Part shown: one piece after another, positions 42,054-51,800 of the stretch
Layout of the letters: every line of letters starts with the position of its first letter
Position numbering within the stretch: the first letter of the stretch is position 1
Assembly: GCA_017416795.1 (NCBI GenBank)
Contig: JAFQBD010000012.1
Span: 1 to 64,000 of the forward strand
DNA from: Bacillota bacterium
GTDB lineage: Bacteria > Bacillota > Clostridia > Peptostreptococcales > Anaerovoracaceae
DNA length: 64,000 bases
Reading direction: 5' to 3'
Notes under the pieces: model-generated
Databases searched by the model: none
What the model saw: only the letters and a program-made list of their open reading frames with translations
Told to the model about the DNA's origin: nothing
Position numbers and translations under genes: made by a program

Positions 42054-44471
42054 ATGGTTTGTTGCAGCCGGTGTGATAAAATGTTCAGAAGACCTATGAT
42101 GTATATTACATCTTTATTTGCTGCGACTATATTGATATCTTATTATTACAGTACTTATTTTGCTCTGCTGATCACTGTTGTCGTAGGGCTTTTTTTGTTT
42201 TCAAAATCAGTGTCTATAAAGGAAAATAAAGTTTCTCTTTTGATAGTTATATCTATGGTTTCCGGAGTTTTATGTTTCACTTTTGCTGATGCTGAAAAAA
42301 GTTTTTTTGAAGAAATGGATGGCAAGTCTTTAGAGGCTTCGTTTGTCGTTACTGAAATAGAGATAGTAGGGACTACAGATCTTTCGGGAAATGCTTCTGA
42401 GTATCTGCGTCTTACTGCAAGGCTGCATGTGATGGGAGACCACAAAGTAAAAAATAATGAAAAAGTGATCATAAAATATTACGGATATCTGTGTGAAGAT
42501 ACCATCGTTCCGGGCTCTTTCGTAAGTGTAAGCGGAACGGTTGAGTCGCCTGCAGGCAGGCGAAATCCCGGATGCTTCGACTATGCGTTGTATCTGAGAT
42601 CATTAGGCATCAGTTATATAGTGACAGCAGATGAAATAGTCGTCGATAAGGGGGCCGATAACAGGCCTTTAGCCGGATCGTTTGCAGCTGAAATTTGTGG
42701 GTATCTTTATCGCTTGAAAGAAGAATATATTGCCAAGGTAGAAGAATATGCAGGTCCGAAAACAGCCGGGATAATGAAGGCAGTATTGTTCGGTGATACG
42801 GGAGAGCTGGACGAAGATGTGCTTGATGCATTCAGGAAGAACGGGACTGCACATGTGATGGCTGTAAGCGGACTTCATGTGGGGTTGATTTACGGATCTT
42901 TACGTTTATTATGGAGATGGAAAAAAGGCAAGCTGTTTTTGTTGCTAAACGTGTTGTTCTTTCTGGCATATATGGTCCTTGCATCTTTTTCTCCATCAGT
43001 AGTAAGGGCAGTCATCATGGTCTGGATGCATATTATTGCCGACATCACAAACAGGCGATATGATATGGCTTCTGCAGCATTTTTTACGGCATTGGTCATG
43101 CTTATAAAAGAGCCAATGTATATATTCAATACGGGTTTCCAAATGTCGTTTCTTGCGGTCCTCACATTATCATTGATGGTGCCGCTGATAAAGCGGTTTT
43201 ACAGCGGCATCTTTCTTGTGAGTATCGCAGTACAGGCCGGTCTTACACCATATATCGCATATGTTTTTAATTACATTTCTCTCGCTTCGGTATTTGTTAA
43301 CGTCCCGATAATAACATTGATCGGAATGATTGTTCCGATCGGCATGTGCAATATGATGATGATGGTGATCATAGAACCTTTGGGTGAACTATTATCAAAA
43401 ATTCTGGGCGGTCTATGTATGATGCTGATAGAGCTGAATGACATGACTTGTATAGAGGGACTGACTGTTTTTGATGTAAGAAGTCCTGCTGTTATTTTGA
43501 TCGCGGCATATTACCTCATTCTGATGACATTCGTATCTGAAGACGGCAGGATAATGTTAATGAGAAAGAAGACAAAGCTTATAAAAACAATGGTTTGTGC
43601 CGTTGCGGCAGCATCTATCATGTTCAGCATAGCTGCAGGAAATAACTTCAAAACCGACGATATCGTATTTGTAGATGTAGGTCAGGGCGACTGTATACAT
43701 ATAAGAGCTGATGAGGATATTATCGGCAGGCAGAACAACTATTTGTTCGACGGTGGAGGAAGCATAAGCTATGAAGTGGGTAAGAAAACATTGAAACCTT
43801 ATCTGTTGAAAAACGGTGCAAAAAAAATCGATGGAGCCTTCGTGACACATCTTCATACAGATCACTATAAAGGTATAGCTGAATTGTGTCGCGAAGGGAT
43901 GATAGAACGGCTATATGTATTTGAAGGGTATAAGGTTAAGGAGAATCAGATATTGGAAGATACAGGCTTATCGGAGGACCGGATAACTTATCTTCATGCA
44001 GGTCAAAGAGTGGCGATGGGACGGGATGTATATGCAGATATATTATGGCCGGAAGCCTCTGGTGACAGGGAATATGAGAGGATGACTGCTGATGAGGAAG
44101 ATGAAAACGACCTATGCCTTATCATGAAAATAACGGTAAAAGGCAGTTCGCTTATAGTGACAGGAGATGTAGATTCAGCATGTCTCGACAGCCTTGCAGA
44201 GAGATATGGGGAATCTTTGGATACAGACATCCTCAAGGCAGCCCATCACGGCAGCAAGTACAGCGATAGTGCGGCCTTTGCAGAAGCGGCGAAGCCGAAG
44301 TATGCAGTGTTTCAGGTGGGAAAGAATAATTTCGGTCATCCTGACCAAGGAGTTATTGAAAATTTCAGACAAAAAGGTATAATGATATATAGGAATGATT
44401 TAGACGGTGCAGTTGCTTTTGATATAGGCAGAAAAGGCTCGATCAGAGTCAGGACCGTAAAAGGAGAATGA
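42054..44471 (+). CDS. comEC: ComEC/Rec2 DNA-uptake channel protein
   Basis: Polytopic membrane protein of 805 residues that moves single-stranded DNA into the cell during natural transformation. An N-terminal soluble DUF4131/OB-like region comes first, with the AGRRNPGCFDYALYLRSLGI signature near residue 170. The Competence-domain helices follow (about 230-500, including AVSGLHVGLIYG). The C-terminal metallo-beta-lactamase-like domain has THLHTDHYKG near residue 600, TGDVDSA and AAHHGSKYS, the likely nuclease site. ATG 42054 follows AAAAGGAAA. holA follows after 4 nt. Other competence genes are not in the window. Confidence 0.94.
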   Translation: MVCCSRCDKMFRRPMMYITSLFAATILISYYYSTYFALLITVVVGLFLFSKSVSIKENKVSLLIVISMVSGVLCFTFADAEKSFFEEMDGKSLEASFVVTEIEIVGTTDLSGNASEYLRLTARLHVMGDHKVKNNEKVIIKYYGYLCEDTIVPGSFVSVSGTVESPAGRRNPGCFDYALYLRSLGISYIVTADEIVVDKGADNRPLAGSFAAEICGYLYRLKEEYIAKVEEYAGPKTAGIMKAVLFGDTGELDEDVLDAFRKNGTAHVMAVSGLHVGLIYGSLRLLWRWKKGKLFLLLNVLFFLAYMVLASFSPSVVRAVIMVWMHIIADITNRRYDMASAAFFTALVMLIKEPMYIFNTGFQMSFLAVLTLSLMVPLIKRFYSGIFLVSIAVQAGLTPYIAYVFNYISLASVFVNVPIITLIGMIVPIGMCNMMMMVIIEPLGELLSKILGGLCMMLIELNDMTCIEGLTVFDVRSPAVILIAAYYLILMTFVSEDGRIMLMRKKTKLIKTMVCAVAAASIMFSIAAGNNFKTDDIVFVDVGQGDCIHIRADEDIIGRQNNYLFDGGGSISYEVGKKTLKPYLLKNGAKKIDGAFVTHLHTDHYKGIAELCREGMIERLYVFEGYKVKENQILEDTGLSEDRITYLHAGQRVAMGRDVYADILWPEASGDREYERMTADEEDENDLCLIMKITVKGSSLIVTGDVDSACLDSLAERYGESLDTDILKAAHHGSKYSDSAAFAEAAKPKYAVFQVGKNNFGHPDQGVIENFRQKGIMIYRNDLDGAVAFDIGRKGSIRVRTVKGE

Positions 44472-44475
44472 GCGT

Positions 44476-45546
44476 TTGGCAGCAGAGTTTTATAAGGAAA
44501 AAGAGCATGCATTCATAACGATAGGAAAAGACATTAAGGAGGGGAATATTCCCCGCCTTGTTTTACTGTGTGGGAAAGAAGATTATCTGATCCGATTCTA
44601 TGCAGATATGCTTATAAAAAAGTATGTTTCTGACGCCTGCAGGCCAATAGATCTCGTTACTTTGGAGGGCGATTTCCTCTCGTTGGATAAGGTAAAAGAA
44701 AGCCTTGAAACCGTTAGCTTGATGTCTGAGAGAAAGGTGGTTTTCTTACCTGAATTCACACCTGCCGCAGGCAAGGCGATCAAAGGATTCAGTGAGACGG
44801 ACGTAAAAGGGCTGATAGATTATTTCAAGGATATACCTGAAGGGGCGATGCTGCTGATAACGGCATCTGAGATCGATGAAGCCAAGGCCAAGAAAAACAA
44901 GGTGCGTACTGCGGTGGAAAAGCATGGGAAAGTCTACGATTTCCAGGCTTTGAACGATAGTCAGCTTCAGAATTTTATCGAGAAAAGATTCAGGGGCGCA
45001 GGGAAGATGTATTCGCCGTCGACTATAAGGCTGATAATGTCGGAGAGCGGATATGGCAATAAGGCGATAGATTACAGCCTCTATAATCTGGAGAATGATC
45101 TGAGGAAGATCATTGCTCACAGCGGATCTGAAGGACAGATAACTCCCGAAGATGTTAAGGAAGTCCTTGCGTCAAATCCCGAAAATAACGTGTTTGCCAT
45201 GCTGGATGCCATAGGAAGGAACAGGAAAGATGAAGCCTTCAGATTGCTGCATAATCTTCTTCAGGCAGGCACACCTGTATTCAATCTTTTGAGATTGATA
45301 ACGGGTCAGTTAGAACTAATACTGACTGTCAAAGAAATGAGAGAAGAGGGCATGACTCCTGCACAGATGCAGAAAGCTCTTGGTATCCATCAGTTCAGGA
45401 TAAAAAAAGCGATGGCTGTCACCGGGCAATATTCAATGAAAGATCTGAGAGCTGCACTTTGCGCAGCGTATGAAGTTGATGAGAATATCAAGACAGGCTT
45501 GCTGGATGGTCAGCTGGCACTGGAGTATTTTATAGCAGGATTATAG
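44476..45546 (+). CDS. holA: DNA polymerase III subunit delta
   Basis: Clamp-loader delta subunit, 356 residues, which opens the beta clamp. It matches HolA proteins in layout: an AAA-like N-terminal domain (LVLLCGKEDYLIRFYADMLI), a lid domain with YGNKAIDYSLYNLENDLRKI, and a C-terminal collar with NNVFAMLDAIGRNRKDEAFRLL. The Walker A motif is degenerate, as normal for delta. TTG 44476 is the start, with AAAGGAGAATG ahead, overlapping the comEC stop area. The comEC-holA order is conserved in firmicutes. Confidence 0.94.
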   Translation: MAAEFYKEKEHAFITIGKDIKEGNIPRLVLLCGKEDYLIRFYADMLIKKYVSDACRPIDLVTLEGDFLSLDKVKESLETVSLMSERKVVFLPEFTPAAGKAIKGFSETDVKGLIDYFKDIPEGAMLLITASEIDEAKAKKNKVRTAVEKHGKVYDFQALNDSQLQNFIEKRFRGAGKMYSPSTIRLIMSESGYGNKAIDYSLYNLENDLRKIIAHSGSEGQITPEDVKEVLASNPENNVFAMLDAIGRNRKDEAFRLLHNLLQAGTPVFNLLRLITGQLELILTVKEMREEGMTPAQMQKALGIHQFRIKKAMAVTGQYSMKDLRAALCAAYEVDENIKTGLLDGQLALEYFIAGL

Positions 45547-45577
45547 TTAAAATTTTGACTTTAAGGAGAAGTGACAC

Positions 45578-46465
45578 ATGAAAACACAATTAAAAGCAGA
45601 CTTGATGCTGGTGCTGGTAACATTATGCTGGGGTGTTTCATATTACATGATAGATCTATGTCTTGTTGAGATGGGGACGTTCAATCTCAATGCGTTCAGA
45701 TTTTTAGGAGCTTTCATAATAGCGGCGATATTCACATTCCCTAAGCTCAAAGGAGTCAATAAGGAAACACTGAAGTATGCGTTTTTCATAGGATTCTCGC
45801 TGGTATTCGTTTATATAGGCGCAACGTTCGGAGTTATGTACACAAGCTTATCGAATTCAGGATTCCTGTGTGCTTTATCAGTAGTATTCACTCCGCTGTT
45901 AGGCATCATAATATTCAAGCAGAGACCTGACAAAAAGATGGTGATCATCGTACTCGTCTGTCTCGTCGGCATCGCTCTCATGAGCCTTAATGAACAGCTG
46001 AAACCTGCACTTGGCGACATATTTTGTCTGATGTGTGCTTTTGCATATGCGATAGATCTGCTGATAACAGAAAAGGCTGTTGCCAAGGAAGAAGTCAATG
46101 CATTCCAGCTCGGTGTTTTCCAGCTGGGATTCACAGGTATGTTCATGCTCATACTTTCATTTATTTTCGAAGATCCTTGTCTGCCGTCCAGCGGTATAGT
46201 TTGGGGTTCGGCACTGTTTTTGGCAGTGTTCTGCACAGGCGTTGCATTTATCGTGCAGACTATCGCACAGCAGTATACTTCCGCGACACACGTTGGTGTC
46301 ATCTTCACGCTGGAACCTGTATTTGCCGGCATCGTAGCTTTCGCACTTGCCGGAGAGATACTTCTGCCAAGGGCGTACTTCGGTGCATTCCTGCTGCTGG
46401 CCAGCCTGATCATAATGGAGATAGATGTGAAGGAACTTTTGAATAAAATAAAGAAAAAGAAATAG
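45578..46465 (+). CDS. EamA/DMT-superfamily transporter
   Basis: Full-length drug/metabolite transporter of 295 residues with ten helices in two EamA repeats. The first ends near LNEQLKPALGDIFCLMCAFA, where the second begins. The tail is lysine-rich (KIKKKK), cytoplasmic. ATG 45578 follows AAGGAG. It probably shares the comEC-holA transcript, 31 nt after holA. Substrate unknown; many relatives export amino acids or metabolites. Confidence 0.9.
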   Translation: MKTQLKADLMLVLVTLCWGVSYYMIDLCLVEMGTFNLNAFRFLGAFIIAAIFTFPKLKGVNKETLKYAFFIGFSLVFVYIGATFGVMYTSLSNSGFLCALSVVFTPLLGIIIFKQRPDKKMVIIVLVCLVGIALMSLNEQLKPALGDIFCLMCAFAYAIDLLITEKAVAKEEVNAFQLGVFQLGFTGMFMLILSFIFEDPCLPSSGIVWGSALFLAVFCTGVAFIVQTIAQQYTSATHVGVIFTLEPVFAGIVAFALAGEILLPRAYFGAFLLLASLIIMEIDVKELLNKIKKKK

Positions 46466-46485
46466 AGTTTTCTGACAATATCGTG

Positions 46486-46514
46486 TTGATTTATAAACAC
46501 GTATTTGATAAAAT
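46486..46514 (+). promoter_or_regulatory. Promoter for the NuoEF-like operon with an overlapping palindrome
   Basis: TTGATT at 46486-46491 and TAAAAT at 46509-46514, 17-bp spacer. CGTGTT (46482-46487) and AACACG (46496-46501) form an inverted repeat over the -35 box, a plausible repressor site. Confidence 0.55.
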
Positions 46515-46576
46515 TTATCTATTGCAATATTGTGTATAAAAATGAATGAGAATTTAAGGAAGTAGGAGGATTTAAC

Positions 46577-47101
46577 ATGAGTGAAAAAGGTTGTAACTGT
46601 GGTTGCAATTGTCAGGAAAACAGAGCTGCTCAATTCGCAGATCTGGCGCCTGTTCTTGAACAGTATGCCAAGGTTCCCGGCAGTTTGATCACTATCCTGC
46701 AGAAAACCCAGGATATCTATGGTTATCTTTCAATGGATGCCATCAATTACATTTCAGAAATGACAGGAATAAAACCGGCTAAGATCTATGGGGTAGCTAC
46801 ATTCTATGCTCAGTTCAGATTAAAGCCTGTAGGTAAGAACCTGATCATGTTATGTCAGGGTACTGCATGCCACGTTAACGGTTCAGAAGCCATCGAAGAA
46901 GCTATAAGTGAACATCTGGCGATCAAGGATGGAGAGACTACCGAAGATGGTATTTTCACACTGAACAATGTAGCTTGTCTCGGATGCTGCTCACTGGCAC
47001 CTGTAATGATGGTGAAGAATGCAGACGGAGATGAAACTTATGGTAATCTCACCAAGGATTCAGTTAAGAAGATCCTTGATGAAATCAGAGAAAGAGCATA
47101 G
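46577..47101 (+). CDS. NuoE/HydC-like [2Fe-2S] subunit
   Basis: Thioredoxin-fold 2Fe-2S protein of 174 residues, homologous to the 24-kDa subunit of complex I and to the small subunit of bifurcating hydrogenases. The cluster ligands are Cys-x4-Cys in LCQGTACHVNG and Cys-x3-Cys in ACLGCCSLAP. The N-terminus has an added Cys-rich run, GCNCGCNCQE, not typical of NuoE. ATG 46577 follows AAGTAGGAGG. First gene of a three-gene operon (11 nt to the next). Confidence 0.92.
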   Translation: MSEKGCNCGCNCQENRAAQFADLAPVLEQYAKVPGSLITILQKTQDIYGYLSMDAINYISEMTGIKPAKIYGVATFYAQFRLKPVGKNLIMLCQGTACHVNGSEAIEEAISEHLAIKDGETTEDGIFTLNNVACLGCCSLAPVMMVKNADGDETYGNLTKDSVKKILDEIRERA

Positions 47102-47112
47102 GAGGTGACCAC

Positions 47113-48861
47113 ATGAAAGTAGTAATCGGACAGGGCAGCTGCGGTGTGGCCACAGGTGCTAAGAAAACTGCTGCAGAATTCGAAAGACTCATCGCAGAAA
47201 AGAATCTGGATGTAGCAGTAGATATCACAGGTTGTGTAGGAACTTGTTATCTTGAACCTATCGTTGACGTATATGAAGACAACGGTGAAATGACAAGATA
47301 TGTCAAAGTACAGCCTGATAAAGTCGAAAAGATCGTTGAAGAACATCTCGTAGGCGGCAATGCTTTCGCAGAACAGGCTATCTCAGAAGAAGATAAGCAG
47401 TTCGTAGAAAAGCAGCAGAGAGTTGTATTAAGAAACTGCGGTGTCATCAATCCTGAAGATATCGAAGAATACATAGCAGTAGATGGCTACAAGGCTATCG
47501 AAAAAGTTCTGAAGGAAATGAAGCCTGAAGAAGTTATCGAAGAAATCAAAGTTTCAGGTCTGAGAGGAAGAGGCGGTGCCGGATTCCCTACATGGTTCAA
47601 GTGGAATGCATGTAAAGCAAGTCCGGGAACTGAAAAGTATCTCGTATGTAATGCCGACGAAGGTGACCCGGGTGCATTCATGGACAGATCAGTCCTGGAA
47701 GGTGACCCTCATTCACTGATCGAAGGTATGATCATCGGCGGATATGCTATGGGAGCTACTCAGGGCGTTATCTACTGTCGTGCCGAATATCCTCTGGCAA
47801 TCAAGAGACTTGAGATCGCTATGGCACAGGCAAGAGAAAAAGGCTTCCTGGGCAAGGACATCTTCGGAAGCGGATTTGACTTTGACATCTATATCAAGGC
47901 AGGTGCCGGCGCATTCGTATGCGGTGAAGAAACTGCATTGATCGCATCCTTGGAAGGCGAAAGAGGTATGCCTAGACTTAAGCCTCCTTTCCCTGCAGCT
48001 AAGGGATTCTGGCAGAAGCCTACAGATATCAACAACGTAGAAACTCTGGCAAACGTGCCATGGATCATTTATAACGGCGGTGCTGCTTTCGGTGCTATGG
48101 GTACTGAGAAGTCAAAGGGTACTAAGGTATTCGCTCTCGCAGGAAAGATCAAGAAGGGCGGACTCGTTGAAGTTCCTATGGGAATGACTCTCAGAGAAGT
48201 TCTCTACGGAATCGGCGGCGGTATCAAGAATGATAAGGAATTTAAGGCTGTTCAGATGGGCGGACCATCAGGCGGATGTATTCCTGCGTCACTTATCGAC
48301 ACACCTGTTACTTATGAAGATATCAATAAGACAGGTGCTATCGTAGGTTCCGGCGGTATGATCGTAATGGATGAAGATACTTGCATGGTAGATATGGCAA
48401 GATACTTCCTTAACTTCACAAGAGATGAATCATGCGGTAAGTGTAACTACTGCCGTATCGGTACTAAGAGAATGCTTGAGATCCTCGAAAGGATCACTGA
48501 AGGAAAGGGCAAGGACGGAGATATCGAACTGCTGGAAGAACTGGCTATGAAGATCAAAGACGGTTCAATGTGCGGACTTGGTCAGACTGCTCCAAACCCT
48601 GTACTGACAACTATCAAGTACTTCAGAAATGAATATGAAGATCATATCTATAATAAGAAGTGTACTGCAGGCTCATGTAAAGCTCTCGTTACTTACAGCA
48701 TCAATGATGACTGTAAGGGATGTACACTTTGCTCCAGACACTGTCCTGTTGATGCTATCTCAGGCAGCGTAAAGGAAAAGCACGTTATCGATCCTGAAAA
48801 ATGTATCAAATGCGGTAAGTGCCTCGACACTTGTAAGTTTGGTGCAATAGACAAGAAATAA
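47113..48861 (+). CDS. NuoF/HydB-like NADH-oxidising flavoprotein
   Basis: FMN and Fe-S subunit of 582 residues that binds NAD(H), typical of soluble multimeric hydrogenases, formate dehydrogenases and transhydrogenases rather than membrane complex I (NuoF is about 440). N-terminal 2Fe-2S domain with GSCGVATGAKK and GCVGTCYLEP; FMN/NADH site GRGGAGFPTWFKW and NADEGDPGAFMDR; 4Fe-4S motif ESCGKCNYCRIGTKR; then a C-terminal 2[4Fe-4S] ferredoxin (CKGCTLCSRHC and CIKCGKCLDTC). The extra ferredoxin parts are those seen in electron-bifurcating HydB-type proteins. GGAGGTGA precedes ATG 47113. Confidence 0.93.
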   Translation: MKVVIGQGSCGVATGAKKTAAEFERLIAEKNLDVAVDITGCVGTCYLEPIVDVYEDNGEMTRYVKVQPDKVEKIVEEHLVGGNAFAEQAISEEDKQFVEKQQRVVLRNCGVINPEDIEEYIAVDGYKAIEKVLKEMKPEEVIEEIKVSGLRGRGGAGFPTWFKWNACKASPGTEKYLVCNADEGDPGAFMDRSVLEGDPHSLIEGMIIGGYAMGATQGVIYCRAEYPLAIKRLEIAMAQAREKGFLGKDIFGSGFDFDIYIKAGAGAFVCGEETALIASLEGERGMPRLKPPFPAAKGFWQKPTDINNVETLANVPWIIYNGGAAFGAMGTEKSKGTKVFALAGKIKKGGLVEVPMGMTLREVLYGIGGGIKNDKEFKAVQMGGPSGGCIPASLIDTPVTYEDINKTGAIVGSGGMIVMDEDTCMVDMARYFLNFTRDESCGKCNYCRIGTKRMLEILERITEGKGKDGDIELLEELAMKIKDGSMCGLGQTAPNPVLTTIKYFRNEYEDHIYNKKCTAGSCKALVTYSINDDCKGCTLCSRHCPVDAISGSVKEKHVIDPEKCIKCGKCLDTCKFGAIDKK

Positions 48862-48879
48862 GAGGGAGGAGGAAGCAAA

Positions 48880-51800
48880 ATGAACAAGTTCAGACTTAAT
48901 ATCAACGGTAAAGAAGTTACAGGCGTTGCCGGCCAGACTATTCTTGAAGTTGCAAGAGAAAATGACATTTTCATCCCTACTCTCTGCTACGATGAAAGAA
49001 CTAAGATCTACGGTTCCTGCGGTATCTGCATGTGTGAAGTAGAAGGAAACCCTAAGCTTTGCAAAGCATGTGCTACAGAGATCACTCCGGGAATGGTAGT
49101 AAAGACTAATACTGAAAGAGTAATCGAATCAAGAAAGACAAATCTTGAACTGCTCCTTTCAAACCACGTTGGAGACTGCAGACCGCCATGCGTACTGGCA
49201 TGTCCTGCTCAGACAGATTGTCAGGGATACGTTGGCCTCATCGCTAACGGCGAATATGAAGCTGCTCTCGAACTGGTAAAGGATAAGATCCCTCTCCCTG
49301 CATCACTGGGAAGAGTTTGTCCTCATCCTTGCGAAGAAGAATGCAGAAGAGGACTCATCGATGAACCTATTTCTATCCAGTGGCTGAAGAGATTCGTTGC
49401 TGACCATGATCTGATGGATGAAGAAGTATTCATCCCTGAATGTGAAGAAGATACAGGTAAGAGCGTTGCTATCATCGGCGGCGGACCTATGGGTCTGTCA
49501 GCAGCTTACTTCCTGAGACAGATGGGTCATGATGTTACTATCTTCGAAGCTATGCCTAAGGCAGGCGGTATGCTTAGATATGGTATTCCTGAATACAGAC
49601 TTCCTAAGGCAGTACTGGATGAAGAAATCCTGACTATCAAGAAGATGGGCGTTGAAATCATCACTGATACTAAGATCGGTGTTGACATTCCATTCGATTC
49701 AGTAAGAGAGGACTTTGATGCAGTGCTTCTGGGAATCGGTGCATGGGTATCAACAGGCGTTGGATGCGAAGGTGAAGATGCTGACGGCGTTATCGGTGGT
49801 ATCGACTTCCTGAGAAAGGTAGTAAGAAACGAAGAAATCGAACTTGGCGAAAGAGTAGCTATCGTCGGCGGCGGTAATACTGCTATGGACGCATGCAGAA
49901 CAGCTGTAAGACTGGGTGCCAAGGAAGTATATAACATCTACAGAAGAACTAAGGACGAAATGCCTGCAGATAGAGTTGAAATCGAAGAGGCAGAAGAAGA
50001 AGGCGTTATCTTCAAGAACCTGACTAACCCTATCGAAGTTCTGAAAGATGAAAACGGTCATGCATGGGCAGTTAAGCTGCAGGTTATGGAACTGGGCGAA
50101 CCTGATGAATCAGGCAGAAGAAGACCTGTTCCTGTTAAGGGCAAGACTGAAACAATCGAGATCGATACTATGATCCTGGCTATCGGTCAGGCAGTAGATG
50201 CTTCTATCTTCGATTGTGATAAGACAAGAAAGAATGCTATCGCATACGATAAGGATACCTTTATGACAAGTATCCCTGGCGTATTTGCAGGCGGAGACTG
50301 CGGTAACGATAAGATATCCATCGCTGTAGAAGCTATCGCAGATGCGAGAAAGGTATCCGATATCATTGATGCATACCTCAATGGAGAAACTATCAAATAC
50401 GAAAAACCTTACTTTGTAGAAAGACATGACATCACAGAAAAGACATTCGAAGACAGAGAAAGAATGTGCAGACCTGAAATGGGCGTGCTTTCACCTGAAG
50501 AAAGAAAGGGCAACTTCAGCGAAGTTATCCCTGAAGGATATACTCCGGAAGAGGCAGAAGCAGAAGCCAGCAGATGTCTGGAATGCGGATGTCACGACTA
50601 CTTCGAATGTAAGCTGATCGATTTGGCTAACCAGTACGATGTACATCCTGAAAGACTTGAAGGTGACATCAACAAGATCGAATTTGAAGATGATCATCCG
50701 TTCATTGTAAGAGACCCTAACAAGTGCATCCTCTGCGGACTTTGCGTAAGAGTTTGTGATGAAGTTATGGGAGTTGGCGCTCTCGGTCTCGTACATAGAG
50801 GTTTTGACACAGTGGTTAAGCCTAATATGGAAAAACCGCTCATCGAATCAGGCTGCGTATCATGCGGTCAGTGCGTTAGCGTTTGTCCTACAGGTGCTCT
50901 TCAGGAAAGAACTACTATGATCAAGGAAACTCCTGTAGATACATTCGTTACAGAAACTACTTGCTCATACTGTTCAGTAGGCTGCAGCCTGCTGCTTGAA
51001 AGCTATGGTGATATGCTTATCAAGGCTAACCCTGATAAGGAAGGTATCGTAAATGCAGGTCTGGCTTGCGGTAAGGGTAAATGGGGATTCGACTGCTCGA
51101 TGCTGGAAGATAAGCTTGATGAACCTCTCATCAAGGATGAAGACGGTTTCAGAGAAGCTGATTATCACGAAGCTCTCGTACTCATCGCTAAGAGATGCCA
51201 GTCCATCGGTGCTAAATATGGCAAGAATGCTATAGGAGTAGCAGTATCTGACAGATATACTAACGAAGAAGCTTATGCTATAAAGACTATGGCTGAAGAC
51301 ATGGGAGCTAAGATCTTCTGCATGAATAACAGACAGAGCGGTATAAAGGCAGTTATCGGACACGATGCTTCGCCTAATACTATAGATGAACTCCTGTCAA
51401 CTAACCTGATCCTGGCAGTTGGATTCAATACAACAGATAATCCTGTTATCCAGCTGAAGATGAAGCAGGCGGCAGAAGCAGGCGCTAAGGTAGTTGTGAT
51501 CAATACTGAAGATTACAAGCAGAACATGCCTTATGCAGCTAAGGAAGTATATATCCCTTCCGAACAGAATCACGTAGGTTTCCTGAAGGCAGTTGCCAAG
51601 GCTATCGTTGATGCAGGCAAGGGTAAGGACCTTCCTGGATATGAAGAATTCGCTGCAAGCCTTGAAGACTTCCCGATCTGTGAATTTGCAAGTGCAGAAG
51701 CTAAGGAAATCGCAGATATGTATCTGGGAGCTAAGAAGGCAATGATCGTATTCAATCAGAATCTGATCACTACAGATGCAGCAACTCTGCTTGCTGATAT

